Notes under the pieces: generated by a model | Seen by the model: the letters and a program-made list of their open reading frames with translations, nothing else | The model's database searches: none | Told to the model about the DNA's origin: nothing | Origin: CAYFJO01 sp964343305 | GTDB taxonomy: Bacteria; Planctomycetota; Planctomycetia; Pirellulales; Pirellulaceae | Direction: 5' to 3' | Assembly (NCBI GenBank): GCA_964343305.1 | Contig: CAYFJO010000149.1 | Coordinates: 1-23,217 of the forward strand | DNA length: 23,217 nucleotides | Shown here: piece by piece, positions 9,475 to 18,902 of the stretch | Position numbering within the stretch: the stretch's first letter is position 1 | Layout: each line of letters starts with the position of its first letter | Position numbers and translations under genes: made by a program

Positions 9475-9685
9475 TTTCACCCAACCGAAAAGACTTCCTG
9501 TGCTCCTCCGCTACATCTCGCCCAGCGCTACCCATGTCCATGCGAAGCACGCGTGTCGCATCAAACCACAAATTCTTTTGGCGCGCCGATTCGGAAAACG
9601 TCTAAACACCGTTTCTGAACATTTCAGAGCTTCACTCGTTTTACTGCAATAAACTCAACTAAAACGCTGAAATGATCAATCTTCC

Positions 9686-9743
9686 TTGACATTGATTAAC
9701 GGCCGGTCAACACTGGTTAACGCGACTCATACAACTAGAGGAG
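9686..9743 (+). promoter_or_regulatory. Candidate promoter/operator region and strong RBS of the sulfatase gene
   Basis: A TTGACA at 9686-9691 is followed by TTAAC (9696-9700), GGTCAAC and GGTTAAC (GTTAA at 9716-9720). The repeated half-sites could bind a regulator. No good -10 is evident at the expected spacing. The Shine-Dalgarno AGAGGAG at 9737-9743, eight bases before ATG 9752, is clear. Confidence 0.3.
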
Positions 9744-9751
9744 ATTGACTC

Positions 9752-11308
9752 ATGCCGCGGACCAATTTTCCTACTTGGGTGTTCTCGTTGCTGACATCGT
9801 TTTTGTTGATGGTGTGGGGCGGGTTGCCAATTTGTCAATGCGCCAGGGCGAGCGATGAAAATTCTAAACGCCCTAACATCCTGTTGATCTACACCGACGA
9901 CCACTCGTATCGAACGGTTCGTTGCTACCCTGAGTCTTACGACTGGGTCCGCACGCCGACGATCGACCGGCTTGCCAAAGAAGGCATGCGGTTTGAGTCC
10001 GCCTATATCGGTACGTGGTGCATGCCGTCACGAGCCACGTTATTGACGGGCCACTATCAATTCGGCGTCGAATCGATGCGCATGGTGGGCGATTATCCGG
10101 GCAGCGACTATGATCCCGCGAAGTGCCCGTTCTGGCCATCCGTCTTTCGCCGGCACGGCTATTACACCGCTCAAATTGGCAAGTGGCACACGGGCGTTGA
10201 TACAGGGTTCGGTCGTGACTGGGACTTTCAGATCGTTTGGAACCGTCCCAAACACACAAAGAACCACCAGAATTATTACTACAACCAGCCGATCACCTAT
10301 CACGGCGGTGAGACAAGGAACTTGAAGCGTTACTCGACCGATCAATACACCGATTGGGCCATCGATTTCCTGAATGGTAAAGAGGTAGAAGGCGTCAGCC
10401 GCGACAAAACCAAGCCGTGGTATTTGTGGCTGTGTTTCGGCGCGGTTCACAGCCCGTTCACACCTGCCGATCGACATTTGAAGGATTATCCCGACCTGAA
10501 GGTGTCTCCGCCAGAAGATATCTTTCCACCGCGTCCGGGCAAGCCGGATTGGGCGCAAAAGATAAACTTCTGGGAGAAGGGACCGAATGGTACACCGATG
10601 AAGAGTGGACGCACGTTTTCATCCTGGGTGCGTCAATATCACCAAGGTGTGCTGGCGATTGACGAGGGCATCGATCGTCTCTTGAAAACCTTGGAAGAAA
10701 CAGGCCAGCGCGAAAACACATTGATTATCTTTACATCCGATCAAGGGTTCGCCTGGGGGCAACACGGCTTTCGGCATAAGGTCGCGGCTTACGATTCCAA
10801 CATCCGCTCGCCATTAATCATTAGTATGCCTGGCCGCATCGAAGAAGGCACAGTCTGCTCTTCGCCAGTCGGCGGCGTCGATATTGTACCGACGATTTTC
10901 GCATTCGCGGGAATCGACTTGCCTTGGGATATGCACGGCCATGACCTTTCTCCGCTGCTGGAGAACCCGAAAATCGAATGGCCGCATCCTGTCTTGATGC
11001 CCGCAACTGGTCGCCAATATGGGTCCAATACCGATGTTATTCCCAAAGGCCGAGACGCGTTTCACGGCGAGATTCCTTGGTACGTGATGTTGCGTGACGG
11101 TCGCTATAAATACGTACGCGCGTTAATCGAAAACGAGTTGGAAGAGCTGTATGACCTGAGCGAAGACCCAGACGAGTTGGACAATCTGGCCGTCAAGCCC
11201 CAACAGCAAGAACTTCTTGCTCGGCTACGAGCTGCAACCATCAAAGAACTTCGCGAAAACGACGCCGGATTCGTCGATCGCATGCCGCCCGTTCGCGACG
11301 GTACCTAG
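9752..11308 (+). CDS. Exported formylglycine-dependent sulfatase
   Basis: The protein has 518 aa, a normal length for the family. A hydrophobic leader (WVFSLLTSFLLMVWGGLPI, with Cys residues at 28 and 30) precedes the sulfatase fold at RPNILLIYTDDHS, where Asp49 and Asp50 are the expected metal ligands. The signature CMPSRATLLTG places the formylglycine Cys at residue 90 in the CxPSR form. QIGKWHTG, FTSDQGFAWGQHG and LYDLSEDPDELDNLA are further conserved family blocks. Type I sulfatases hydrolyse sulfate esters of carbohydrates outside the cytoplasm and need a formylglycine-generating enzyme, which is not encoded in this window. A strong AGAGGAG ribosome site lies eight bases before the ATG. 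The esterase gene starts 25 bp after the stop, so the two are probably cotranscribed. The substrate cannot be told from sequence. Confidence 0.95.
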   Translation: MPRTNFPTWVFSLLTSFLLMVWGGLPICQCARASDENSKRPNILLIYTDDHSYRTVRCYPESYDWVRTPTIDRLAKEGMRFESAYIGTWCMPSRATLLTGHYQFGVESMRMVGDYPGSDYDPAKCPFWPSVFRRHGYYTAQIGKWHTGVDTGFGRDWDFQIVWNRPKHTKNHQNYYYNQPITYHGGETRNLKRYSTDQYTDWAIDFLNGKEVEGVSRDKTKPWYLWLCFGAVHSPFTPADRHLKDYPDLKVSPPEDIFPPRPGKPDWAQKINFWEKGPNGTPMKSGRTFSSWVRQYHQGVLAIDEGIDRLLKTLEETGQRENTLIIFTSDQGFAWGQHGFRHKVAAYDSNIRSPLIISMPGRIEEGTVCSSPVGGVDIVPTIFAFAGIDLPWDMHGHDLSPLLENPKIEWPHPVLMPATGRQYGSNTDVIPKGRDAFHGEIPWYVMLRDGRYKYVRALIENELEELYDLSEDPDELDNLAVKPQQQELLARLRAATIKELRENDAGFVDRMPPVRDGT

Positions 11309-11333
11309 ATGCCGAAGACTTGAGAGCAGACAT

Positions 11334-12497
11334 ATGAAGACCATTGGTGCTCAAGTATTGCCGTTTGCAGTTGTCGGCGCAATGACAGTCGCTGCCGTTA
11401 CACAGAGCCATTCACAAGAGACGTTCGTCGAATACCCTGATCGACCGGCGCGGTATCTGCAACGAATCCATGCGACCAGCTCGACGGTTGTAAAGGGGGC
11501 GCTCTCGTTTCGTGAAGGTTTTCCAGGCGGTTTTGAGGCGTGGCAGAAAGCCGCCCGAAACGAACTTCGCGCGTTGCTGGGACTCGACCGGATTCGCGAT
11601 GGGGCGCATGCTCACCGTCCGACGGTACACCTGGGGCAAGTGACGAATGTAAATGGGTACACGCGACAACGAGGCAGCATTCAAACTGAGCCGAGGGTTA
11701 CGATTCCGTTCTGGCTACTCCGTCCCACCAAAGACGCAACCGAGCGGCGACCTCTGGTGATTTGTGCGCACGGTCACGATTCGGATGGATGGAATACCTA
11801 CGCTGGTGTCTACCGCGACGAGAGTCATCGCCTTAAGACACAGGCAAAGGATGGCGACATCGGAGTTCAAGCGGTCAAGCGCGGTTTCGTCGTGCTCGTC
11901 CCCGCGACTCGTGGGCTGGCTGAAGCGACACAGATACCCGACCCAAAGCGACGTCACGGCGATCGCCCTTGTCGAGCTCAGTTAGTTCATTGCCTGCTGG
12001 CGGGGCGGACAGCCGTCGGGGAACGCGTGTGGGACGTACAACGATTGCTTGACTGGGCACTGACAGAACTGAATGACATTGATCAGGACAAAGTCGTGTT
12101 GCTGGGAAACTCTGGCGGCGGAGTCTTGACCGTTTACGCGGCAGCGTTGGATGAACGTGTTTCGGTGGCAGTGCCAAGTTGTTCGTTCACGTCGTACACC
12201 AGCAAGAGTGGTTTCATTTTTCATTGCGACTGCTGCCTGGTGCCTCGCGCTCAAGTCCAACTGGGCGACATGGCGGACATAGGAGCCCTCACGGCGCCTC
12301 GCCCGCTGCTTGCTGTTCACGGCCGCCAAGATGGCTTGCATTCGTTTCCTGATGTCGAAAGAGCCATGGCACGAGTCCATTCCATTTACAAGGCCGCGAA
12401 CGCTGAAAACCAATTCCGACACGAATGGGGCGACGAAGGGCACAAGTTCTATCCAAAAATCATGTGGCCGTTTATAGAATCCTCGCTTGATCGCTAA
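11334..12497 (+). CDS. Exported alpha/beta-hydrolase (acetyl-xylan-esterase/dienelactone-hydrolase-like)
   Basis: ATG 11334 is chosen because it begins a signal peptide (MKTIGAQVLPFAVVGAMTVA) just after the sulfatase stop. The frame is open further upstream, but only inside the sulfatase gene. The product has 387 aa. The oxyanion region is LVICAHGHDSDG, the nucleophile elbow is LLGNSGGGV with Ser260, the acid is Asp333 in HGRQDG, and the base is His370 in GDEGHKF, giving a complete Ser-Asp-His triad. IPFWLLRPTK before the fold is typical of the abhydrolase_7/acetyl-esterase-like group of planctomycete exported hydrolases. The likely role is removal of acyl groups from a glycan alongside the neighbouring sulfatase and deacetylase-like protein. 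The exact substrate is unknown. The spacing implies one transcript with the sulfatase. Confidence 0.9.
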   Translation: MKTIGAQVLPFAVVGAMTVAAVTQSHSQETFVEYPDRPARYLQRIHATSSTVVKGALSFREGFPGGFEAWQKAARNELRALLGLDRIRDGAHAHRPTVHLGQVTNVNGYTRQRGSIQTEPRVTIPFWLLRPTKDATERRPLVICAHGHDSDGWNTYAGVYRDESHRLKTQAKDGDIGVQAVKRGFVVLVPATRGLAEATQIPDPKRRHGDRPCRAQLVHCLLAGRTAVGERVWDVQRLLDWALTELNDIDQDKVVLLGNSGGGVLTVYAAALDERVSVAVPSCSFTSYTSKSGFIFHCDCCLVPRAQVQLGDMADIGALTAPRPLLAVHGRQDGLHSFPDVERAMARVHSIYKAANAENQFRHEWGDEGHKFYPKIMWPFIESSLDR

Positions 12498-12503
12498 GTA
12501 ATT

Positions 12504-12527
12504 GCCTTAGACGGAGTACTCTGAGGC
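12504..12527. terminator. Hairpin between convergent genes
   Basis: GCCTTAGA (12504-12511) pairs with TCTGAGGC (12520-12527) over 8 bp with one wobble and an 8-base loop. It lies in the 53-bp gap between two convergent stop codons, the usual place for a shared terminator. There is no strong T-run on the plus side. On the minus side the following bases are only modestly T-rich. Confidence 0.4.
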
Positions 12528-12550
12528 TGAATTTGTTCGCTGTGCTTCGC

Positions 12551-13672
12551 TCAGTTTTTCTTTTTTTGCTCTCGTCGAACTGCCTGCACAACCGACCAAG
12601 CTGCACCCGCATCCGATGAAACATCATCCCAACGACCACTGAAACGTCCGCAAAACGAAGACTGCAATACCTCGTCGAGCATGCCGTGTTGGTCCTTTTC
12701 CATTAGCGGGTGCTTCAAATAGATACAAGCTTCCTCCGTCGCCCGCACGGACAGTCCCGTGCCAAGTTCCGGTGACCTACGAATGCGGTCTGCAATCTCG
12801 ATGATTCGCGAGACCAAATTCTTGCTCAACTCGGGGTGGCGCTTGACAAGCAGCTTCACTTCCTCATCCGGCGGTAAGTAGTCCATCTGGAGCGGAGCGA
12901 ACCGGTCAAGCTGCGCCGCATCGATGCCGAAAGTCCCGGAGAATTCGTCTCCGCGATTGACCGCTGCAATGAACTGAACATTGTCAGAAATGGGGATAAA
13001 TCGGTTTTCGATCGGGTGGAACAGTCGCCGTGTTGAGTCGAGCGCCGGCATCAGCGCGTTGCGCGCCGACTCCTGACATCGATTGAACTCATCGAGAAAC
13101 ACCAGATATCGCAATTCAGGGTGCTCGGCCGCTTCTTCCAGCGAATTCAAAATATCGGTCTTGATAAAATCGGTGACCGGTTGTCCCGTCTCGGATGCCC
13201 GCACCTGAATAGTGGCTAGAAAGTCAGTCGCCTCAACCACTGCTCCGCAGTTGAAAAACACAAACTCCATTCCTAGCGACTCGGCAATCGATCGTGCCAG
13301 CACCGTCTTTCCGCAGCCTTGTGGCCCGTCTAGCAGAATATTCAGTCCACTTTCCAACAGGATTTGTAGTTTTCTCGAGACCATCGGGTCGAGATAGACA
13401 CCTTCGATCTTGAAGTCCAACAATCGCACGAAGGCCACTTCGATCGCACCGCGATCGTCGCGCTTTGGCTTCCGAATTCTCTTGATTTGCACCATGCACG
13501 GGATTCCAGGCCGGACGCCGGCATCGTTGCACAGGATGACTTTCGGGGCACGCTTTCCGTCCAAATGCGTTGCCCGATAACGAAAGTCCGAATCGGCAAC
13601 AGGATTTGCCCAGAACGTCGCTTCCATGGTCGCGCCCAACTTGATGTCTTCGATCTTCCACTTCTCTGACAT
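12551..13672 (-). CDS. MoxR-type AAA+ ATPase with N-terminal beta-rich domain
   Basis: The product has 373 aa from ATG 13672, chosen because AAGGGAGA lies just before it. An in-frame start nine codons upstream lacks this. Residues about 1-90 form a beta-rich, possibly OB-fold-like domain not usual in MoxR proteins. The AAA+ core follows: Walker A GPQGCGKT (116-123), Walker B VFLDEF (191-196), sensor-1 AAVNR (Asn239), arginine-finger candidate LDRF (Arg257) and sensor-2 GLSVRA (Arg310). MoxR/CbbQ-type ATPases remodel partner proteins and act with vWA-domain partners. The gene directly upstream, 50 bp away on the same strand, encodes such a vWA protein, so this pair is very likely one operon and complex. 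The tail ends in a lysine-rich stretch encoded by an A-rich run. Confidence 0.92.
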   Translation of the reverse strand: MSEKWKIEDIKLGATMEATFWANPVADSDFRYRATHLDGKRAPKVILCNDAGVRPGIPCMVQIKRIRKPKRDDRGAIEVAFVRLLDFKIEGVYLDPMVSRKLQILLESGLNILLDGPQGCGKTVLARSIAESLGMEFVFFNCGAVVEATDFLATIQVRASETGQPVTDFIKTDILNSLEEAAEHPELRYLVFLDEFNRCQESARNALMPALDSTRRLFHPIENRFIPISDNVQFIAAVNRGDEFSGTFGIDAAQLDRFAPLQMDYLPPDEEVKLLVKRHPELSKNLVSRIIEIADRIRRSPELGTGLSVRATEEACIYLKHPLMEKDQHGMLDEVLQSSFCGRFSGRWDDVSSDAGAAWSVVQAVRREQKKKN

Positions 13673-13722
13673 GGGTTCTCCCTTGATGCCGCAAATCATT
13701 TACCAACGCGTCAGGTTTATAA

Positions 13723-16700
13723 TCAAGGCACGATCACCGTGCGCACGAGCCTGGCAATGATCTCACCAAATCGTCGTACACTCGTATCCACGTCCGATTC
13801 GTTGACCTCAACATAATGGGGAAAGCAAATCTCTTCGAGCGGGTTCACAGCGATTTGGGCGCAACAAATCTTCATCCGGTTGGTCAATCTCGTCACCAAT
13901 GCCCGCAGCGCGGAGACCGAACACTCGGTCGGCAAACCATCGCTTATCATGACCAGCAGTTTTGCGCGGCGCTGCGAAGTCAAAGCAACGCGTGCGGCGT
14001 GCCACAACGCAGCCGCGTCGTTGTTACCGCCACCCGCTTCAAGCGAACTCACCGCGGGACGTCCTGCATCTCCGGCGTCGTAGATCAATGCATCGGTGAA
14101 ACCGAAGAGGCGCAAGTCGATTCCGCGCATCCCTTTCGCCGCCTCGGCTAGCATGACGCCGAATCGTTTTGCCTGCTCCATGTTGTCGTAATATGTCATC
14201 GACCCCGAACAATCGACGATGATTCCCATGAATAAATCGGTCGCGAACTCCATGTGTCTCGCCACGAGCATCCGCGGATCTCCGCGCAGCACCATGTCGC
14301 GGATGCGCGTTCGATCAATCCGCTTGCCACTCAACCGACGGCGCTCAGGAACCATTGCAACACCAAGCTCCGCGAAATATTTCCGCAAACGAAGCGCGTG
14401 CCGCATCACTTGGCTGGCGTACACCGCGTGTCGCTCGCGGTCATAAGCAACCGGGACGATCGTCGAAATTGTCTCAAAGCTTTCGTCAGGAATGACGTTG
14501 ATCATCCGGGGGCCGCTGCCACTGCCGCCACCGCTGGGTTTGTCCTTGGGATCGGTGATGCGTCGAATCTCCGACTGCAACTCTTCGTTCGTCGCGCCGT
14601 CGGCTTCGACTGTGATGTCGCCGTCGCCAGGTCGCAAAATCGAATCCTGTGAAAAACAGTCCAACAGCGTCACCTCGTCCCCAAAGATGCGTCGCAACTC
14701 GCGCGAGATTTCGAGCAGTTCGTCCATCGAACTGCCACGAAAGTTACCCTTAAATAGCGCCAACGCCTGGTCAACTTTCGGATCTCCGTGTCGGTTGCCC
14801 AGCCCCATTCTCAGCGCGCGAAAGAAGCGGGGAAAGCTCATCCCGGATCGCTCCATTTCAAAGAGCACTTGGCCGTTGTCAAGCGTCACACAGTTTCGAT
14901 CGCGCGACACACGCAGCCGAGATCTTGTGAGCACCTCGAAAGCTCGACTACGAAGTCCGAGTAGAAGTTGGGTTACGTTGACATCGTTCTTGGCGTGTTG
15001 AAAGGCATAGGCACCGAGGCGTTTCAGCCGATCACCAAAACCGCGCTCTCGGGCTCGCAGATTGCGTTCGAGATGCTCGTCCGAAACAAGGTTCAGCAAA
15101 CTGTGCAGTCGCTCGTCTTCCGCCGTTTTCCAAACTGTCTGCTCGTGTTCGCCGCGGTGGTACATGTGGTGGCCAAGCTCGTGAAGAATCAACGCTTCGA
15201 CAATCTGCTCGCCATTCTTCTCGCGGCGCAGGATCGGCAACGGACTGACGAAAATTCGATTCTGTTCGAGGCGTGTGAAACCGAGATCGTTGCCGCCGAT
15301 CATCTCAACGGTGAACAGCCGGCCAGTCAACTCGCGACCGATCGTCATTCCCCAGGCAAACGTCTCGGCGACGCGTCGCAGCTTTCCGTAGCGCTGCCGA
15401 AAAGTCTTCAGTCGCTTGACAGCCGCTTCGCGCGTTTCAATACGTTGGGCATCGGTCAGGATAAGCTCATAGGCCTGATTGCGACTCAGCGAATCAACAT
15501 CTTCCTCTACCAGCAAATGGAGCAATACGCCCTCGTCGGCTGTTCGCAAGCCGGCGGCGAGCACGCTCGTCACGGCCTGGCAAACAAGATCGGTTGGAAC
15601 GCAGCCAACCACCGAGTGTCGTTGGTGTTCAGCGTCCAGAGCGATCGTTTCGAGCCGCAGTGGGAACGCGTGGAAGTCGCCGTGGCTGTGAAGCCAATCG
15701 GCCGCCTTCAGGCGCAGCTCGGCTAACCGCGATGTGCCGCAGTCAAGAAAATACCGGGCTGCCGCCAATTCGTTTTCGTTAGGCGAATCAATCTCGATTA
15801 ACGAGGAAACGGCATTGTCGTAGGCGTGCGGCTGCGATGCGGTCGCCAGTCGTGCCGCTAACTCGCATTTGGTGATTCCCAGATCAAGCAACCGCTGCCA
15901 GTCGCTCGTTCGAAACCACGAGTAGTCGCACGACCGATGCACCGACTCGATCGCTCGTTCGAACCAGTGCGATTCTCCGCGCGCGATCAACTCGCAGGCA
16001 AGTTGAAACGCGAGTTCTGGCAGCGTTGCCGAATCGTTGACCATATGCCGAATATCGTCCAGCGCGCGAGAATCGGGCCACATCGAAACCGTACCAGCGA
16101 TCGTCAGAGCCGACGCTGGCAGGTCTGGCATCCGTAGGATCTCGACAAGAGCGTCCGTTCCGGCTTCTCCAAGCTCGATCAATTTTAGCGCGGCTTCTTC
16201 GACGACGCTCGGGTCCTCGTCGCAGCACCAGGCACTCAGCCGCCCGATGCTGTCACAATCTGCGATCTCAGCTCGAAGCTGAGGTGTGAGCGGCGTTTTC
16301 ACCGGCCGTGGCTTGGGCGTCACGTTGCCAAGTCCGCGCGAATCGACCCACGGCTTCAGGATGGTGCGCGTTTCAGAGTCAAGGTCGGGTAACAGCGAAG
16401 CAACATTCGGTCTCAACGGATCGATTACATCGCTGCCTATGTTTGCCTTGAAGAGTTTGATCAAGATCTCGGCGGCCAGGTCGCCGTCGCGTGACGTCAG
16501 CGAGTTGACCAGCAGCCTGCCGAATCCGTCCGACATGATCCACTGCGCCTTTGCAATCGCTCGCCGATGCCAGAGGCCGATGATTCGCCGAACAGCCAGC
16601 CAGATCTGCCTGGCCAACACGTGCGACGTGAGCGAACCTGCTAGTCGCAGAATGCTGACGACGTTTTCTGCCTCTTGCAACAATTCCTCACCAAAAGCAA

Positions 16701-18807
16701 ATGCGTCCGGTTCCCATCGATGGAGCCACGCGTGGCCGAGCAGCGTCAGGTTGTCTTGGCGCTCCCACTTGCTGACCACTAGCACGTCCAACTCACTAAG
16801 AAACTCGCGCTCCTCGCTACTGAACCTCGAGAATTGTTTGTCAACATCCTCCGCCGAATCGTGACAGCCGATTAGCGCGGCGCAGACGTGTAGATCCGCA
16901 ACAGGCGCCGTCCGCCGCTGGAGCGCCGCGCACAGCCCTCGATGGGGATGCCGCAAACATTCGACGACGGCATTTGCAAGATCCGCGTCGATACAAGCGA
17001 CAATTTCGGCGGCGGCCGCTGACGAGACTTCCGCGACTGCCTCGCTCACAATCAGTTCATAGTCGCTCTTCGGAGCCTCGACCGGAACAGCATATCTCGA
17101 AGTCGCCCATTCGCGAATTAGCTCGTTCTTGTGATTGATCAAACTGCGAGCAATTTGAATCTCCTTGCCGTACGGAAATCCTTGACACCAGGCAATCGCG
17201 CGAAGCAGCTTTTGCAGCGGCACGTCCGATAATCGACTTAGCGAATCGACAAGCGAATGCCCGTCAACGACGCGCGACACGTTGCCGAGAATTTCCAAAC
17301 CGAGCTTGCACGTCTTGGGCTCTTCGAGCTGGAGCCAACAATTGAGAAACGGATCGATCGCGCTATCGAGCTTATTGCCTAAGACCTGCCCGACGATTCG
17401 TGTTTTGTTGTTGTTCAACGACAATTCGGGCCGCTGTCCCAGTTTGACCATCTCGTCAAACAACCGAACACATTCATCGGCCGAACACTTGTCGAGGAAA
17501 TCTAGTACGTCTGACGGTACAGTGTACACAAGCAACGCCATGTGAAAGAACCGTTGGGTTCGACGTTGGCAATTGATTTGTTCGATCAGGTACTGTTGGC
17601 CTTGGGGCGAATTGTCCCGCACGCTGCAGATCGACGCTGAATGTTTCGGGTCTTCGAGAAACGACGAGATAATTCGGTTTATGCCGAACCAGTCGACGAG
17701 CTGCGAGATTGGGTCGGTCCTCACAAAATGCAGTGTGCCTCCGATCGCCCACAGGTCGAGACTGCCCGACGGCCGCACAAACAGAGCGTCTTTCAAGACA
17801 GCCTCGACATACGAGCCATCGAACTTGTCTAGTTTGTCACGGACCTTATACAGACCATGGATCGATTTGTAGCGCACTTCGCGCGGGACACCAGCAAACA
17901 GCAAAAATCGCATCATATTTGCCGTACACATCTCGGCCGCCCGCGAAAGCCAACGCCCACGACGAGCCGCCGTGACTAGACATGAGGCGACCACCTCGTC
18001 GGGCGAATTGACCGCGCCCTCTAGCAATCCGCCATTGAGTTGTTCGAAGAAGCTTTCGAGCGGTGACCATCCGGTTCCATCGCTGACTTCACGTTCCGCC
18101 TGTTCGTCCCAAAACAGATCGAAGATCCTGTCGAGCAGGTTCGTTGGTTCAGACTCGTCGAAGATGGGGTTGCCCACCTCGGCCTGGGCGAGAATCCAAT
18201 CCACGTCGCCTTCGCTACGATTCGTCGCTTGCCCGATCCAATCATCAAGATCTACTGCACCGATCCCAGCGATCAGCCGCCTGGCGTTCGGACGAGACAG
18301 CTTGCCTTCCAGCGTCAGCTCCAGGATCGTCGAAACGGCCAAGCTCGGAATTTTACTGGGCATCAAACTTTCGGCTGCGGTATCGGCGCACGTTGGATCG
18401 GACAACAAGAAGAGATTAAACCACTCACAGCCAGTAACAGCTTCGCCGTGAAACGTCGCTTGTCGGACATCTGCTTTGTGGTGGAACAGTGCATGTGCCC
18501 ATCGAGCAGGTGCGTAAGTTGCAGATTCTCGCAGTGCCTCAGTTGCAGCCAAGCGCACCGACGGATCATCGTCGGACAATCCGCGGACAATCCAACGATA
18601 CGCTGGCAAACCAGATGCCCCGGCAAGTGTGCCGATCGCCGCTCGTCGCAGACGCGGATCACCGTCCATAAGCGCCGCGTCTAATCGGCCAAAAAATGGA
18701 AACCGCTGACTGAGCGGGAGATCTTTGAGCTGTTCAAGTAATGCGACAACTTCCTCCACATCCAGATTGTCGTTGCCCAAAAGATGCCAAAGTTGCAAGT
18801 CGTTCAT
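13723..18807 (-). CDS. Giant HEAT-repeat / HELGHH metallopeptidase / vWA-domain protein
   Basis: ATG 18807 gives 1694 aa. GTG 18834 is an alternative start, and neither has a clear ribosome site. Residues 1 to about 1100 are helical repeats of HEAT type, for example DPRLRRAAIGTLAG, DDPSVRLAATEALRES and EDPSVVEEAALKLIELGEAG. A zinc-peptidase motif HELGHH sits at 1209-1214 with acidic third-ligand candidates in SDEHLE (1242-1247). A Gly/Ser-rich linker (KPSGGGSGSGPR) leads to a C-terminal vWA domain from about 1525 with MIDAS DCSGSM (1532-1537), LFGFTDAL and VMISDGLPTE. The metallopeptidase-plus-vWA order resembles DUF2201-type proteins, here extended by a large repeat array. The domain mix suggests the repeats bind a target, the protease cleaves, and the vWA domain docks the MoxR ATPase encoded 50 bp downstream. 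No signal peptide is seen, so it is probably cytoplasmic. The function is unproven. Confidence 0.9.
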   Translation of the reverse strand: MNDLQLWHLLGNDNLDVEEVVALLEQLKDLPLSQRFPFFGRLDAALMDGDPRLRRAAIGTLAGASGLPAYRWIVRGLSDDDPSVRLAATEALRESATYAPARWAHALFHHKADVRQATFHGEAVTGCEWFNLFLLSDPTCADTAAESLMPSKIPSLAVSTILELTLEGKLSRPNARRLIAGIGAVDLDDWIGQATNRSEGDVDWILAQAEVGNPIFDESEPTNLLDRIFDLFWDEQAEREVSDGTGWSPLESFFEQLNGGLLEGAVNSPDEVVASCLVTAARRGRWLSRAAEMCTANMMRFLLFAGVPREVRYKSIHGLYKVRDKLDKFDGSYVEAVLKDALFVRPSGSLDLWAIGGTLHFVRTDPISQLVDWFGINRIISSFLEDPKHSASICSVRDNSPQGQQYLIEQINCQRRTQRFFHMALLVYTVPSDVLDFLDKCSADECVRLFDEMVKLGQRPELSLNNNKTRIVGQVLGNKLDSAIDPFLNCWLQLEEPKTCKLGLEILGNVSRVVDGHSLVDSLSRLSDVPLQKLLRAIAWCQGFPYGKEIQIARSLINHKNELIREWATSRYAVPVEAPKSDYELIVSEAVAEVSSAAAAEIVACIDADLANAVVECLRHPHRGLCAALQRRTAPVADLHVCAALIGCHDSAEDVDKQFSRFSSEEREFLSELDVLVVSKWERQDNLTLLGHAWLHRWEPDAFAFGEELLQEAENVVSILRLAGSLTSHVLARQIWLAVRRIIGLWHRRAIAKAQWIMSDGFGRLLVNSLTSRDGDLAAEILIKLFKANIGSDVIDPLRPNVASLLPDLDSETRTILKPWVDSRGLGNVTPKPRPVKTPLTPQLRAEIADCDSIGRLSAWCCDEDPSVVEEAALKLIELGEAGTDALVEILRMPDLPASALTIAGTVSMWPDSRALDDIRHMVNDSATLPELAFQLACELIARGESHWFERAIESVHRSCDYSWFRTSDWQRLLDLGITKCELAARLATASQPHAYDNAVSSLIEIDSPNENELAAARYFLDCGTSRLAELRLKAADWLHSHGDFHAFPLRLETIALDAEHQRHSVVGCVPTDLVCQAVTSVLAAGLRTADEGVLLHLLVEEDVDSLSRNQAYELILTDAQRIETREAAVKRLKTFRQRYGKLRRVAETFAWGMTIGRELTGRLFTVEMIGGNDLGFTRLEQNRIFVSPLPILRREKNGEQIVEALILHELGHHMYHRGEHEQTVWKTAEDERLHSLLNLVSDEHLERNLRARERGFGDRLKRLGAYAFQHAKNDVNVTQLLLGLRSRAFEVLTRSRLRVSRDRNCVTLDNGQVLFEMERSGMSFPRFFRALRMGLGNRHGDPKVDQALALFKGNFRGSSMDELLEISRELRRIFGDEVTLLDCFSQDSILRPGDGDITVEADGATNEELQSEIRRITDPKDKPSGGGSGSGPRMINVIPDESFETISTIVPVAYDRERHAVYASQVMRHALRLRKYFAELGVAMVPERRRLSGKRIDRTRIRDMVLRGDPRMLVARHMEFATDLFMGIIVDCSGSMTYYDNMEQAKRFGVMLAEAAKGMRGIDLRLFGFTDALIYDAGDAGRPAVSSLEAGGGNNDAAALWHAARVALTSQRRAKLLVMISDGLPTECSVSALRALVTRLTNRMKICCAQIAVNPLEEICFPHYVEVNESDVDTSVRRFGEIIARLVRTVIVP

Positions 18808-18902
18808 GATGTAGACGGATTTGCAGGAATCCACGGATACAGTTCAAACGCGAAATTCTGAGCTTGGAGCAAATTCAGCTTCAAGGTCCACAAAAATATA
18901 GG

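Noticed and set aside
9278..9652. + strand frame continuing past the PIG-L fusion stop, possible frameshifted C-terminus
   Set aside because: The PIG-L domain looks complete before 9474, and the continuation (basic, low-complexity) does not resemble a domain end.
14968..15726. Long + strand frame of 252 codons
   Set aside because: It is antisense to the HEAT/vWA gene, within the metallopeptidase region containing HELGHH.
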